NCBI GenBank assembly: GCA_050251735.1
Contig: JBFWMF010000020.1
Coordinates: forward strand, 3,633 to 67,632
DNA length: 64,000 bases
Direction: 5' to 3'
DNA from: Desulfitobacterium sp050251735
GTDB lineage: Bacteria; Bacillota; Desulfitobacteriia; Desulfitobacteriales; Desulfitobacteriaceae
Shown: positions 7,429 to 16,380 of the stretch, one piece after another
How the letters are laid out: the number at the start of each line of letters is the position of its first letter
How positions within the stretch are numbered: the stretch's first letter is position 1
Program-made: the position numbers and the translations under genes
The notes under the pieces: model-generated
What the model was told of the DNA's origin: nothing
Seen by the model: the letters and a program-made list of their open reading frames with translations, nothing else
The model's database searches: none

Positions 7429-9648
7429 GTGGTAAAGAAGAAGATCGTTAAGGTCCCTACCGTACTGCAGATGGAAGCAGTAGAGTGCGGAGCGGCGTCT
7501 CTGGCTATGATCCTAGCTCACTATGGGAAGTATATTACCCTAGAGGAATTAAGAATTGCCTGTGGTGTATCCAGAGATGGGAGTAAAGCCAGTAATCTCC
7601 TGAAAGCCGCCCGGAGTTATGGTCTGGAAGCGAAGGGATACCGAAAAGAACCGGAAGCTTTGCGAGTGATGCCTTTGCCCTTAGTTATCCACTGGAATTT
7701 TAGCCACTTTCTTGTTCTGGAAGGCTTTCATAAAGGAAAAGTACATCTAAACGACCCCGCGGCAGGAAGGAGAGTCGTAACGGAGGAAGAATTTAATCTG
7801 GCCTTTACTGGTATTGTTCTCTCCTTCATCCCAACCCCTGAATTCCAAAAAGATAGTAAAAAACCCGATTTAAGCACTGCCTTAAAGAAGAGGCTTAAAG
7901 GGTCAGAGAAGGCTTTAATCTATATCATTTTGCTGGGTCTGGCCTTAGTTATTCCCGGCTTGATAATACCCATGTTTTCCAGAGTATTCGTCGATGATAT
8001 TCTCTTGGGAGGACTCGATTCCTGGGTGTTGCCCTTATTACTGGGAATGGGCATTACGGCAATACTCAGAGGGATTTTAACTTGGTTGCAACAGTATTAT
8101 TTGCTTCGCTTGGAGACGAAGATAGCCTTGGTCACCTCCGGTCAGTTTTTGTGGCACATCTTTCGTCTGCCCAGTGAATTCTTTTCGCAGCGTGCGGCAG
8201 GTGATATCACTTCCAGAATACAAAGCAATGATAAGGTAGCAAAGCTCTTGTCAGGAAAACTGGCCACTACGGCACTCAATGTTCTTATGATTATATTTTA
8301 CTTTGCTTTAATGCTCGCCTATAGCTGGATTTTAGCTTTAGTAGGGTTGGCAATCGCTTTGATCAATGTAGTTTATTTGATTGCGGTATCTGCCCGGCGA
8401 GTGGATCTGAACCGCAAATTACTTCAAGATGAGGGGAAATTGATTGGCTCGAGTATGGCGGGTCTCCAGATCATCGAAACCCTCAAAGCCACAGGCTCAG
8501 AAGACAATTTCTTTGCTCAATGGTCAGGATATCAGGCGAAATTACTCAATGCTGAACAGGAATTGGGGGTTTCCTCTCAGTTTTTATCCGTATTCCCCAC
8601 CTTTTTAACCGGTATCAATAACGCACTCGTCTTAGTGATCGGAGGTTTCTTGATTCTCGATGGACAAATGACTATCGGCATGCTGGTGGCTTTCCAGAGC
8701 TTAATGAGTAGCTTTATGACGCCGGTCACTGGGCTGGTGGGACTCGGAGCTGAGCTCCAAGAGATGGAAGGCGAGATGAATCGTTTAGACGATGTCTTAA
8801 AATACCCCCTCGATGAGGAACTCGAGGATCATGAGGGTAATAGGGGCAACGCGTCGGTCGCTACCAACGATGTCAACGAGGCTCACGATACACAGGAAGG
8901 AAAAGCTTCACTTTCGACAGGGCAAAAGCTCTCGGGTTATGTGGAACTAAAGAATATCACCTTTGGTTATAGTGTTTTGGAACCGCCCTTGATCGAGGAT
9001 TTCAACCTAAGCCTAAAACCCGGATCACGGGTAGCTCTGGTCGGCGGCTCCGGTAGCGGTAAATCAACCATTGCCAGGATCATTGCCGGCATTCACCATC
9101 CTAGGTCAGGCGAAATTCTTTTTGATGGGCAGCCCCGCTCATCTTTCTCCAAGGAAGCGATCTGCAATTCCTTAGCTATGGTGGATCAAGAAATTTCTAT
9201 GTTTCAAGGAACGATCAAGGAAAATATTACGCTCTGGGATGGAACTATTTCAGAATTTGAGATGATCCGGGCGGCTAAGGATGCATGTATTCATGATGAT
9301 ATTACTGCTCGCCCGGGGGGCTATGAGCAAATGGTGGAAGAGGGCGGTAAGAATTTTAGCGGAGGCCAGAGGCAGAGGCTGGAAATAGCCAGAGCCTTGG
9401 CCCAAAATCCGGTGATTCTGATTATGGATGAGGCTACCAGTGCTCTCGACCCAATAACTGAGAAAAATGTGGATGAACATATTCGTTATCGGGGGTGCAC
9501 TTGTATTATTGTCGCCCATCGCCTTAGTACTATACGGGACTGTGACGAGATCATTGTGTTGGAAAAAGGGAAGATAATTGAGCGAGGAACCCATGGGTCG
9601 CTGTATGAGGCCGCAGGGACTTATGCAAAACTGATCGCCACGGGTTAA
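7429..9648 (+). CDS. NHLM exporter peptidase/permease/ATPase (C39 peptidase-ABC)
   Basis: 739 residues in three domains. The N-terminal C39 peptidase has the catalytic Cys in QMEAVECGAASLAMI (about residue 18), the His in WNFSHFLVLEG and the Asp in LNDPAAG; it cuts leaders after GG. A six-helix permease follows (roughly 160-450). The C-terminal ATPase shows Walker A GGSGSGKST, signature FSGGQRQRLEIARAL, Walker B ILIMDEATSALD and switch His in IVAHRLSTI. It would remove the Nif11 leader and export the mature core. Start GTG 7429 follows a GGGAGGGAG site. A glycine/acid-rich insert (about residues 465-500) links permease and ATPase. The three catalytic residues are intact, so it should be active, and it could also act on the leader-like motif in the anti-sigma-like protein. 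Confidence 0.92.
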   Translation: MVKKKIVKVPTVLQMEAVECGAASLAMILAHYGKYITLEELRIACGVSRDGSKASNLLKAARSYGLEAKGYRKEPEALRVMPLPLVIHWNFSHFLVLEGFHKGKVHLNDPAAGRRVVTEEEFNLAFTGIVLSFIPTPEFQKDSKKPDLSTALKKRLKGSEKALIYIILLGLALVIPGLIIPMFSRVFVDDILLGGLDSWVLPLLLGMGITAILRGILTWLQQYYLLRLETKIALVTSGQFLWHIFRLPSEFFSQRAAGDITSRIQSNDKVAKLLSGKLATTALNVLMIIFYFALMLAYSWILALVGLAIALINVVYLIAVSARRVDLNRKLLQDEGKLIGSSMAGLQIIETLKATGSEDNFFAQWSGYQAKLLNAEQELGVSSQFLSVFPTFLTGINNALVLVIGGFLILDGQMTIGMLVAFQSLMSSFMTPVTGLVGLGAELQEMEGEMNRLDDVLKYPLDEELEDHEGNRGNASVATNDVNEAHDTQEGKASLSTGQKLSGYVELKNITFGYSVLEPPLIEDFNLSLKPGSRVALVGGSGSGKSTIARIIAGIHHPRSGEILFDGQPRSSFSKEAICNSLAMVDQEISMFQGTIKENITLWDGTISEFEMIRAAKDACIHDDITARPGGYEQMVEEGGKNFSGGQRQRLEIARALAQNPVILIMDEATSALDPITEKNVDEHIRYRGCTCIIVAHRLSTIRDCDEIIVLEKGKIIERGTHGSLYEAAGTYAKLIATG

Positions 9649-9673
9649 GCAAAATAATAGTCGTGATCGGCAG

Positions 9674-12472
9674 GTGAGCGAGATAGATAATTGGGAGTTC
9701 GTTAAACAAAAGGGAATAAGAATCCCTCTGGATGGTCAAAAAACGTTTTTCCTTCAGGACAATCGCTATATTTGGCTCGTAGAGCAGGGGAAAGCGGCTG
9801 TTTTTTTAGCGACTATGGATGATAAGCTACAGGCAGGGACCAAAACCTTCTTGTTTGAAGCCTATCCTGGCGATTGGCTTTTCGGGGTAACTCCTGAAGG
9901 CTCTCCTTACAAAAAGGGACTGTTGGTCTCAGGACTATTGGGTTCGAGCCTCCTGAGAATTGACATCAAGGAACTGACGGAGCTACTTAGCAACAGAATA
10001 AAAGCTGTTGAAGAAGATGGTAAGGGTCTCCAAGGGACATCTCGTGATGAACAACAAGTTTACGAGGCTATAAGTCAATGGCTGCATACGTTAGCCAAGA
10101 TTAGTCGAAGTGAAAAATACTCAGAGGAAGAAGTAGCTGCTCTCAGCCTCGGATTTTCTCAGGATGAGGTTGCTTCCGCCGCCTCTGAAGCTATTTCTGA
10201 ATATGAGTATATAACCAATGATTCACTCCGTGCAGGGTACCATTCGCAAGTGCTACAAGCGGCGAATGACACCTGGGACGAAAAAAAGGACTCAGAGCAG
10301 AAAAGGCTGTTAGAGAAAAGCAGATCCGATCAACGATTGATGACCAACGCTATTTCCAAGCTGGCGGCCATCACTGAAAAAGTGGAAACCAAGGCTTTAG
10401 CAGATCAGACAGGAGATCCCTTACTGGATGCTTGCCGCCTCTTGGGTCAAACCATGAAGATGAAGGTCATCGCACCTGCAGAAGCTCTAGGGAACCAGAG
10501 AGATCTGAATCTCGATGATATCGCTCGGGCTTCACGGATGCGGGTGAGGGAAGTAGCCTTACAAGGCGATTGGTATACGCAGGATAGCGGTCCCCTTCTA
10601 GGCTATATGAAAGAAGACCATCGTCCGATTGCCTTAACCCCTTCCACACCGACGAAATATTTACTACACGATTATACCCAAGGGGTCACCAGGCCTGTTG
10701 ATCGAGAAACAGCAAAGGAGATTGATGTCTTTGGTTTTGTCTTTTACCGTCCCTTTGCTGAAAAGAAAATCACGGCACGTGACCTGCTAACCTTAGGCCG
10801 GGAGAATAGCTGGAGCAGAGACTTACTCATGATCTTTTTGATGGGTGCTTTGGGTGGTATCTTAGGGACAGCCATCCCTCTAGCCACAGGAATGATCTTT
10901 AATACCATTATTCCTGAAGGGGAGAGGGGGCACTTAATCCAGATTGCATTTTTTCTGGGAGCTAGTGCCTTAGCCACGATGATCTTCCAGTTCGTGCGCA
11001 GTTTAGCGACCTTACGGATGGAGGGAAAAATGGAAGGGGCTATCCAAGCAGCTATTTGGGATCGCTTGTTGAGTCTACCGGTGCCGTTTTTCAAACAGTT
11101 TCCAGCCGGTGAATTGGCAATGCGGGCCATGGGCATCAGTCAGATTCGCAAAATTCTTTCAGGTGTCACTTTAAATACAGTTCTCTCCAGCATCTTTTCA
11201 GTTTTTACTCTAGCCTTAATGTTCTATTATGATCGTAAGCTCGCTGGTGTGGCTACGGCCTTAGTGGCTTTAGACCTGATAGTCATGGGATTTCTGGGCT
11301 TCCGGCAAGTGGGCTATGAACGGAAAATATTAGATATATCGAACCGTATTTCGGGGATGATGCTTCAGTTGATCGGCGGTATCACGAAGTTTCGGGTAGC
11401 TGGAGCCGAGGCTAGAGCTTTTTATCGCTGGGCTGAGAGGTTCAGTGAACAACGTCAGTTCGTCTTTAAGAGGAGACTTCTGGGTAACTGGCAGACGACC
11501 TTTCATGATATTTTCCCCCTTCTGGCCAGTATGATTGTTTTTTATACTCTAACTGCCGGACATAGCCCGCTATCTCCGGGGGAGTTTATCGGCTTCAATG
11601 CAGCTTTTGTGTCCTTTACCCTCTCCATGTCTTCCTTGGCGGAATCGATTATTGGTGCTTATATTGTGATCCCTCTCTATCAACGGGCGAAACCGATTCT
11701 AGACACCCTGCCGGAGTATGATGAGACAAAAGTCACCCCTATCCCCCTGCGAGGCTCGATCGAAATGGATCATATCTCTTTTCGCTATAAAGAAGATGGG
11801 CCTCTAGTCTTGAAAGATGTATCTTGCCATATTAAGGAGGGGGATTATGTCGCTTTAGTCGGCACTTCCGGCTGCGGAAAGTCGACGTTGTTAAGGATCT
11901 TGTTAGGCTTTGAGAAACCAGAGACCGGCAAAATATACTACGATGGACAGGACTTAGAAAAAGTGGATATACGGGCGATTAGGAAGCAACTGGGCGTGGT
12001 ATTGCAAAATGGTCAACTCATGTCAGGGAATATCTTCACAAATATTGTGGGTGCTAATCCTTATCTGACGATCGACGATGCTTGGGCAGCAGCCCGAATG
12101 GCCGGAATTGATGAAGATATCCAGGCCATGCCCATGGGAATGCATACCATGATCAGTGAGGGAGCTTCGACGATCTCCGGTGGACAAAAGCAACGTTTGA
12201 TGATTGCCCGAGCGATAGTCAACCAGCCTAAGATACTCTTCTTTGATGAAGCTACCAGTGCTCTGGATAATCGAACTCAGGCCATTGTCAGTCAAAGTCT
12301 CGACCGGTTGAAGGTCACCCGGATTGTCATCGCCCACCGCTTGAGTACGATCATTAACTGTAATAAGATCATCGTAATGGATAAAGGAAGAATCGTTGAG
12401 AGTGGTACCTATGATGAACTGATGAGCAAGGGCGGAGTTTTCGCGAACCTTGTACACCGACAACTCGCTTGA
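9674..12472 (+). CDS. NHLM exporter second permease/ATPase subunit
   Basis: 932 residues. It lacks a C39 peptidase. Instead about 350 N-terminal residues hold a beta-rich cyclic-nucleotide-domain-like segment (LDGQKTFFLQDNRYIWLVEQ) and a helical region rich in Lys and Glu. A permease follows (about 380-680; MIFLMGALGGILGTAIPLA is one segment), then an ATPase with Walker A GTSGCGKST, signature ISGGQKQRLMIARAI and Walker B ILFFDEATSALD. This is the usual partner of the peptidase-ABC subunit in NHLM systems. Start GTG 9674 has no good ribosome site, 25 bases after the previous stop, so it may depend on coupled translation. A strong terminator follows, marking the end of the RiPP locus. Confidence 0.9.
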   Translation: MSEIDNWEFVKQKGIRIPLDGQKTFFLQDNRYIWLVEQGKAAVFLATMDDKLQAGTKTFLFEAYPGDWLFGVTPEGSPYKKGLLVSGLLGSSLLRIDIKELTELLSNRIKAVEEDGKGLQGTSRDEQQVYEAISQWLHTLAKISRSEKYSEEEVAALSLGFSQDEVASAASEAISEYEYITNDSLRAGYHSQVLQAANDTWDEKKDSEQKRLLEKSRSDQRLMTNAISKLAAITEKVETKALADQTGDPLLDACRLLGQTMKMKVIAPAEALGNQRDLNLDDIARASRMRVREVALQGDWYTQDSGPLLGYMKEDHRPIALTPSTPTKYLLHDYTQGVTRPVDRETAKEIDVFGFVFYRPFAEKKITARDLLTLGRENSWSRDLLMIFLMGALGGILGTAIPLATGMIFNTIIPEGERGHLIQIAFFLGASALATMIFQFVRSLATLRMEGKMEGAIQAAIWDRLLSLPVPFFKQFPAGELAMRAMGISQIRKILSGVTLNTVLSSIFSVFTLALMFYYDRKLAGVATALVALDLIVMGFLGFRQVGYERKILDISNRISGMMLQLIGGITKFRVAGAEARAFYRWAERFSEQRQFVFKRRLLGNWQTTFHDIFPLLASMIVFYTLTAGHSPLSPGEFIGFNAAFVSFTLSMSSLAESIIGAYIVIPLYQRAKPILDTLPEYDETKVTPIPLRGSIEMDHISFRYKEDGPLVLKDVSCHIKEGDYVALVGTSGCGKSTLLRILLGFEKPETGKIYYDGQDLEKVDIRAIRKQLGVVLQNGQLMSGNIFTNIVGANPYLTIDDAWAAARMAGIDEDIQAMPMGMHTMISEGASTISGGQKQRLMIARAIVNQPKILFFDEATSALDNRTQAIVSQSLDRLKVTRIVIAHRLSTIINCNKIIVMDKGRIVESGTYDELMSKGGVFANLVHRQLA

Positions 12473-12505
12473 ATTCTAGGCAATACCGCCACCGTTCAGC
12501 AGCAT

Positions 12506-12551
12506 AAAAAAGTGACACCAATCATTAACAAAAGATTGGTGTCACTTTTTT
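12506..12551 (+). terminator. Terminator of the RiPP export operon
   Basis: A perfect 18-bp stem (12506-12523 with 12534-12551), flanked by A and T runs, can terminate both the export operon and the convergent carD gene. Confidence 0.92.
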
Positions 12552-12584
12552 ACCGTGGTAAAGCTCTAGATTAGTTTACTGATT

Positions 12585-13079
12585 TTACTGAACATGTTCA
12601 AGAATATAGGGAAGCACTTCATCCGGTGAAATATTTAAGGCTAAGGCAAACTCTTCGTGCAGATTTTTTTCTGCAGCTTTCATAATGTCGTCGTCGGCTT
12701 TTGCTAGTTTCTTGCCCGCTTCGAGCCGTTCTTGTTGTTCGATATATAAGGCTTTAATCACTTTTACCCATTCTTCGCTTTGACCCGTTTTAAGAGCCGC
12801 TTTGTAGCTTTCGTTCTTATGCCGATCATCGCTAGCCAAGATGGGTTCCAGTTCAGGCATAGTCGCAATTAATGATAAAACATCTTCTCTGGTCATGATG
12901 GGTCGCATCAAAACCTTAGGATTGTTTACTGGGGTCTTAATCGTTATATTGTTGTGATAAGCCGGTTGTAAAACATAGTATTCTGTATCATTATCGCTTA
13001 TATCCTTTTCTCTAACAATATCTACGATTTCACATGATCCGCTTGAGCCGTATACCACATAATCATTAATTTTAAACAT
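12585..13079 (-). CDS. CarD/CdnL-family transcription regulator
   Basis: 164 residues starting MFKINDYVVYGSSGSCEIVD, the RNA polymerase-interaction (RID) domain of CarD/CdnL proteins and Mfd. The C-terminal half is helical and acidic (LYIEQQERLEAGKKLAKADD), as in the DNA-binding helical part of CarD. Such proteins bind the beta subunit of RNA polymerase and stabilise open promoter complexes, commonly at rRNA promoters or under stress. It is a single-gene unit on the minus strand, with AAGGAGGAA as ribosome site and a predicted promoter near 13334. It faces the RiPP operon and shares its terminator; there is no reason to link it functionally to the RiPP genes. Confidence 0.85.
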   Translation of the reverse strand: MFKINDYVVYGSSGSCEIVDIVREKDISDNDTEYYVLQPAYHNNITIKTPVNNPKVLMRPIMTREDVLSLIATMPELEPILASDDRHKNESYKAALKTGQSEEWVKVIKALYIEQQERLEAGKKLAKADDDIMKAAEKNLHEEFALALNISPDEVLPYILEHVQ

Positions 13080-13475
13080 TTGTTATTCCTCCTTCTGGGT
13101 AATCTAGTATTAATACCTGTCCATTGCTAACCACCACTAATGCGTTTACCTGATTAAGCAGATGAATGGCGATAAGCCTCGGACATAGAAAGCAAGCTTG
13201 CTTTGCAAACTTTAGCTGACTCGTTCACGGAGTGGATAACTCAACTAAGCTTCAGATAAAGTGGAAACTCTGTCTGAAGCAAGTTTTCCATATACAATAG
13301 AACCGAAGTTCTGCAACTGTTATTTAACAATTAATTATAACACAAAATTTCCCGCCAAGTAATTGCCTGTTATTTACATTTCTTATAAATGCTTAATAAA
13401 GGTATGATATTATCAGCAATTGCCATACTAGATTTGAGTTGAATTAAGCAAAAATGAAAACATTGAGAGGTGAGA
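13080..13475. other. Divergent intergenic region carD / hsp20
   Basis: 396 bases without a gene. On the minus strand an extended -10 (TGT then TATAAT; plus-strand ATTATA at 13334-13339) with a weak TTACTT 17 bases upstream would give carD a leader of about 250 bases. That leader holds local dyads, for example AAGCAAGCTTGCTT (near 13192-13205) and TTCAGA...TCTGAA (near 13252-13280). For hsp20, TGATATTAT at 13405-13413 is a possible extended -10. I see no CIRCE-type heat shock operator. Confidence 0.45.
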
Positions 13476-13910
13476 ATGATGCCATTAGCCCCTTATGACT
13501 CTTTTCGGGTGTTTGACCAGTATTGGGATGATATAAATCGCAATCTCCTAAGGGGAAGGGGGAAGGAGGACCTTGCCCAGTTTTTGTATCGAGTCGATGT
13601 GGAAGAAACCACTTCGCAAATTTATGTCATAGCCGAAATACCGGGTCTTGAAAAGAAAGAAGATCTTCATATTGAAATTGACGAAAATCAGTTAATCATT
13701 AGTGGAGAAATTAAGCGTGCAAATACGGGAGAAGGACGTTCGTCACATCGTGTAGAACGGTATTATGGGAGATTCAGCCGGACATTAACGCTTCCGGCAG
13801 TGGTTAAGGCCGATGGAGCGCATGCTAGCTACAAGAACGGGGTCCTAGAGTTGTCCTTCCTTAAGGATAGTCATCCCGCTGCCCGTACAATCGAAGTAGA
13901 TTTTCATTAA
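13476..13910 (+). CDS. Hsp20/alpha-crystallin small heat shock protein
   Basis: About 144 residues. The central alpha-crystallin domain is clear: YRVDVEETTSQIYVIAEIPG, DLHIEIDENQLIISGEI, YYGRFSRTLTLPAVV, then AHASYKNGVLELSF, the conserved end of the fold. It would be an ATP-independent holdase in the cytoplasm. ATG 13476 is preferred over GTG 13470 because GAGAGG (13465-13470) serves as ribosome site; ATG 13479 is also possible. It is a single-gene unit facing the spore protein gene. Confidence 0.9.
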   Translation: MMPLAPYDSFRVFDQYWDDINRNLLRGRGKEDLAQFLYRVDVEETTSQIYVIAEIPGLEKKEDLHIEIDENQLIISGEIKRANTGEGRSSHRVERYYGRFSRTLTLPAVVKADGAHASYKNGVLELSFLKDSHPAARTIEVDFH

Positions 13911-13933
13911 TTTATAAAAGAGATGCACTATAT

Positions 13934-13969
13934 AAAGGGATTAACTCTATAATGTGAGTTAATCCCTTT
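13934..13969. terminator. Bidirectional hairpin between hsp20 and spore protein genes
   Basis: A perfect 14-bp stem AAAGGGATTAACTC/GAGTTAATCCCTTT with an 8-base loop lies between two convergent genes. The T-run is poor on both strands. Confidence 0.65.
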
Positions 13970-13986
13970 GAGTTACTTTCTATACA

Positions 13987-14166
13987 TCAGGACATACGAC
14001 CAGACATATTGCGTTCAGCAATCTCAATCGCTTTCTTTACCATATTTCCACAATCCTTGGATGAAACTCCGCTGAATCCTTCTTGTTTTAAGGTGTCCGA
14101 AAAACCAAGCTCTTGCGCGATTTGTTGTTTCAGGTTATCAGACATAGTACTGCGGCGTCTGGACAT
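13987..14166 (-). CDS. Small acid-soluble spore protein, alpha/beta type
   Basis: A 59-residue minus-strand gene with start codon at 14166 and a strong AAAGGAGGAA ribosome site. The product carries the two family signatures: an N-terminal segment QQIAQELGFSDTLKQEGFSG around the germination protease region, and KDCGNMVKKAIEIAERNMS at the DNA-binding end (typical form CGNIVKKAIEIAE). These proteins coat spore DNA and protect it from UV and heat, and are degraded at germination. The usual GPR cleavage site (E-IA type) is only partly kept. A sigma-G-like promoter may lie upstream (GAATC, 18 bases, CATCTT; 14196-14225). This shows the organism is an endospore former. Confidence 0.93.
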   Translation of the reverse strand: MSRRRSTMSDNLKQQIAQELGFSDTLKQEGFSGVSSKDCGNMVKKAIEIAERNMSGRMS

Positions 14167-14195
14167 CTAGATTCCTCCTTTCATTTCAGGCAAAC

Positions 14196-14225
14196 GAAGA
14201 TGTCTTGCACTTCAGCAAGTGATTC
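14196..14225 (-). promoter_or_regulatory. Possible sigma-G-like promoter of the spore protein gene
   Basis: On the minus strand GAATC and CATCTTC are separated by 18 bases, close to the forespore sigma-G pattern (GHATR, 17-18, CATNHTA) with a mismatch in each element. Confidence 0.3.
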
Positions 14226-14419
14226 TAGTTTGTGTCACCAGCCCATTTTTTATGTGAAGTAAAAGATTGTTTCAATATAATCATCAATAGTATAGATATG
14301 TTGCAGAGGTTAGGGCTACAAAAATTGGCTGCATTGGTTAGAACATGGTATTCTAGGAAAAAGTCTAAGTCAATTCTAACGGAGATTTCTCACGGGAGAC
14401 TAATGAGGGAGGGATTTAT

Positions 14420-15256
14420 TTGCCGTTGTTATTTGGTACTGCCGGCGTTCCGATATCGTGCCCAGAGCGGTCGACGGAAGCCGGGGTCAAGAGAATCCGT
14501 GAGCTTGAACTGGATGCCATGGAAATAGAGTTCGTGCAAGGTGTCCGGATGAAGGAGGAAAAGGCTCGCAAAATTGCCAGCATAGCGATTGCAGAACATG
14601 TTGCTTTAAGCTGCCATGGTCCATACTGGATCAACTTCAATTCTCGAGAACCAGAAAAAGTAACTGCTAGCCGTGAACGCCTATTGCATAGTGCACGAAT
14701 TAGCAAAATACTTGGGGTAAGAAGTGTGGTTTTCCATCCGGCTTTTTACCATGATGATGAGCCCCAGGTGGTGTTAGAGCGAACCGCAGGGGAACTCATG
14801 AAAGTTCGTGAGATTCTCGATGCGGAGGGTAATGATGTCATATTAAGACCGGAGACCACGGGGAAACCATCACAGCTAGGTACCCTTCGCGAGGTTTTAA
14901 TCTTAGCCCAAGAGGTGCCCGGAGTGCTCCCTTGTATTGATATCAGTCATCTTCATGCACGCAGTAATGGACAGATTAATACTTACGATGAGTTTTGCCA
15001 GGTTCTCGAAGAATCCGCTCAAGCTCTTGGAGATCTATGGGTGAAGAATGCGCATTTTCATGTTTCAGGCATAGATTACGGACTAAAGGGCGAAAAGAAG
15101 CATTTGGTTTTGGCTGATGCCGATCTCCGTTATCCGGAATTGATGAAAGCACTGCACACCTTCGGGGTTGAAGGCTTAGTGATTTGTGAAAGTCCCAACC
15201 TTGAAGAAGATGCTTTACTAATGCAAAGAACCTATCGCAGCCTGAGTGACAGGTAG
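14420..15256 (+). CDS. Endonuclease IV-like TIM-barrel protein (AP endonuclease family 2)
   Basis: 278 residues with the metal-binding pattern of the endonuclease IV/xylose isomerase-like fold: SCHGPYWINF, VVFHPAFYHDD, ILRPETTGKPSQLGT, LPCIDISHLHARSNG, KNAHFHVSGIDYG and a final VICESP. These match the His, Glu and Asp ligands of the tri-zinc site in Nfo. Endonuclease IV incises DNA 5' of abasic sites, but this subgroup in Firmicutes and archaea is less well characterised and may act on another substrate. Start TTG 14420 follows GAGGGAGGG. It is probably single, with a 127-base gap to the next gene. Confidence 0.8.
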   Translation: MPLLFGTAGVPISCPERSTEAGVKRIRELELDAMEIEFVQGVRMKEEKARKIASIAIAEHVALSCHGPYWINFNSREPEKVTASRERLLHSARISKILGVRSVVFHPAFYHDDEPQVVLERTAGELMKVREILDAEGNDVILRPETTGKPSQLGTLREVLILAQEVPGVLPCIDISHLHARSNGQINTYDEFCQVLEESAQALGDLWVKNAHFHVSGIDYGLKGEKKHLVLADADLRYPELMKALHTFGVEGLVICESPNLEEDALLMQRTYRSLSDR

Positions 15257-15383
15257 AATAGAAATCGCCTAAATATTTTAGAAGGAAAAACGTAAGGAGT
15301 GCAAGAATTAGAGAGTTAATAATAAATTAACGCTCTAGGGTGCCATAAAAAAAGACAAATGAGCGTCAAGGGAGGAAAAGGGA

Positions 15384-15986
15384 ATGAATTACTCAGCTGC
15401 CCATGATGTTGCTTTAACCAAACTCCGCGAAACGACACTTGACGATATAGCGGAGTACTCAGGTTATCCAATCGATGGAAACAGGATTAATATCGAATTC
15501 CTTGGCCAGAAATTCGCTGTAGACTATCCATCAGGACAGTTTTTCACAGATACGACAAGCGATGGAGAAATATCTCTACCACTTCAAATCCTTATTCTTC
15601 ATTATTTAGCAAATCGCTCCCTTGCCATGCAAACAGGCCAATTTATAACCTTCAAGGAGCTTCCGGGTGGAAGTATCTATAGTCAGCCCTTTGCCAACCG
15701 AGCGATTAATCCCTTAGTTAAGTTCTTTGGTCACAATCCTCAAAGCTTAGTGGAGGCTGCGTGTATAGTAGGCGGAGAGACTGTCTCTTTGGGAGACGCT
15801 GCAGTCTCTGTTGAAGTGTTTCCTAAAGTTCCCATCACTTTAGTCCTATGGAAAGGGGATGAAGAGTTCCCGGCATCAGGTAATATTCTCTTTGATCGAT
15901 CAGCCGGGTCGATTCTTCCGACAGAGGATTATGCTGTTTTAGCAAGCATGGTAGTGCTCACATTGCGCAAATTTGCCACAACATAA
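15384..15986 (+). CDS. DUF3786 domain protein
   Basis: 200 residues matching my memory of the DUF3786 family found in anaerobes: GQKFAVDYPSGQF, then LQILILHYLANRS, ITFKELPGGSIYSQPFANRA and IPITLVLWKGDEEFP-like sequence (actual VPITLVLWKGDEEFPASG), ending DYAVLASMVVLTLRKF. The function is not established; members often occur in organisms with corrinoid or iron-sulfur redox enzymes. There is no signal peptide or membrane segment. The ribosome site GGGAGGAAAAGGG precedes ATG 15384. Not linked to neighbours by operon spacing. Confidence 0.8.
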   Translation: MNYSAAHDVALTKLRETTLDDIAEYSGYPIDGNRINIEFLGQKFAVDYPSGQFFTDTTSDGEISLPLQILILHYLANRSLAMQTGQFITFKELPGGSIYSQPFANRAINPLVKFFGHNPQSLVEAACIVGGETVSLGDAAVSVEVFPKVPITLVLWKGDEEFPASGNILFDRSAGSILPTEDYAVLASMVVLTLRKFATT

Positions 15987-16029
15987 ATTAAGCGATCAGT
16001 AGATCATTGTACAAATCTATCAACACTAG

Positions 16030-16183
16030 AAAATCTTGCAAGTAAATGAGAATTATTTTTATTTAATTCATTACTGGCTTCCAATATGGTCAACAGTGAG
16101 TACTACAGTAACAGGCTCTACCTTAGCTGATACTGCTAAATATGTTAAAGCTATTGTTGACGCTGCTAAAGCTGCGAAATAAT
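16030..16183 (+). pseudogene. Possible 3' remnant of an Ala/Lys-rich protein gene
   Basis: A short open frame ends in TLADTAKYVKAIVDAAKAAK and a stop codon, then a strong terminator-like hairpin. That amphipathic, Ala/Lys-rich ending reads like the natural C-terminus of a secreted or coat-type protein. The GTG at 16096 has no ribosome site, and upstream sequence is not protein-like. I take it as the tail of a decayed gene; I cannot name the parent. A real 27-residue peptide is a less likely alternative. Confidence 0.3.
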
Positions 16184-16215
16184 TTTGATACACAAACTTA
16201 AGAATCGCAAACAAC

Positions 16216-16259
16216 AAACAAGTGCCGCACGATCTAAAGAGATGGTGCGGCACTTGTTT
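16216..16259 (+). terminator. Perfect 15-bp hairpin
   Basis: AAACAAGTGCCGCAC (16216-16230) pairs exactly with 16245-16259 around a 14-base loop. The outer A and T bases serve as a modest T-run. It probably terminated the gene whose remnant lies just upstream. Confidence 0.75.
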
Positions 16260-16380
16260 ATTGTGAGTTTATATTACATATTTTTAGGAAATGAATAAAA
16301 GAGTAGGAGATTTACGTGAAGGTACGCAGGAAAATTCCTCCAATGTCGCGAAATGATGGACGACGAGGGGGAATGCTTTG

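Larger units (their letters stand above)
15987..16380. other. Intergenic region with gene remnant and hairpin
   Basis: 394 bases between the DUF3786 gene and dprA. It holds the remnant (16030-16183) and the 15-bp hairpin (16216-16259) listed separately. The last 100 bases carry no recognisable promoter. Confidence 0.5.

Noticed and set aside
14232..14528. Plus-strand 98-residue frame upstream of the endonuclease IV-like gene
   Set aside because: No ribosome site, no family features, and its end overlaps the real gene in another frame.
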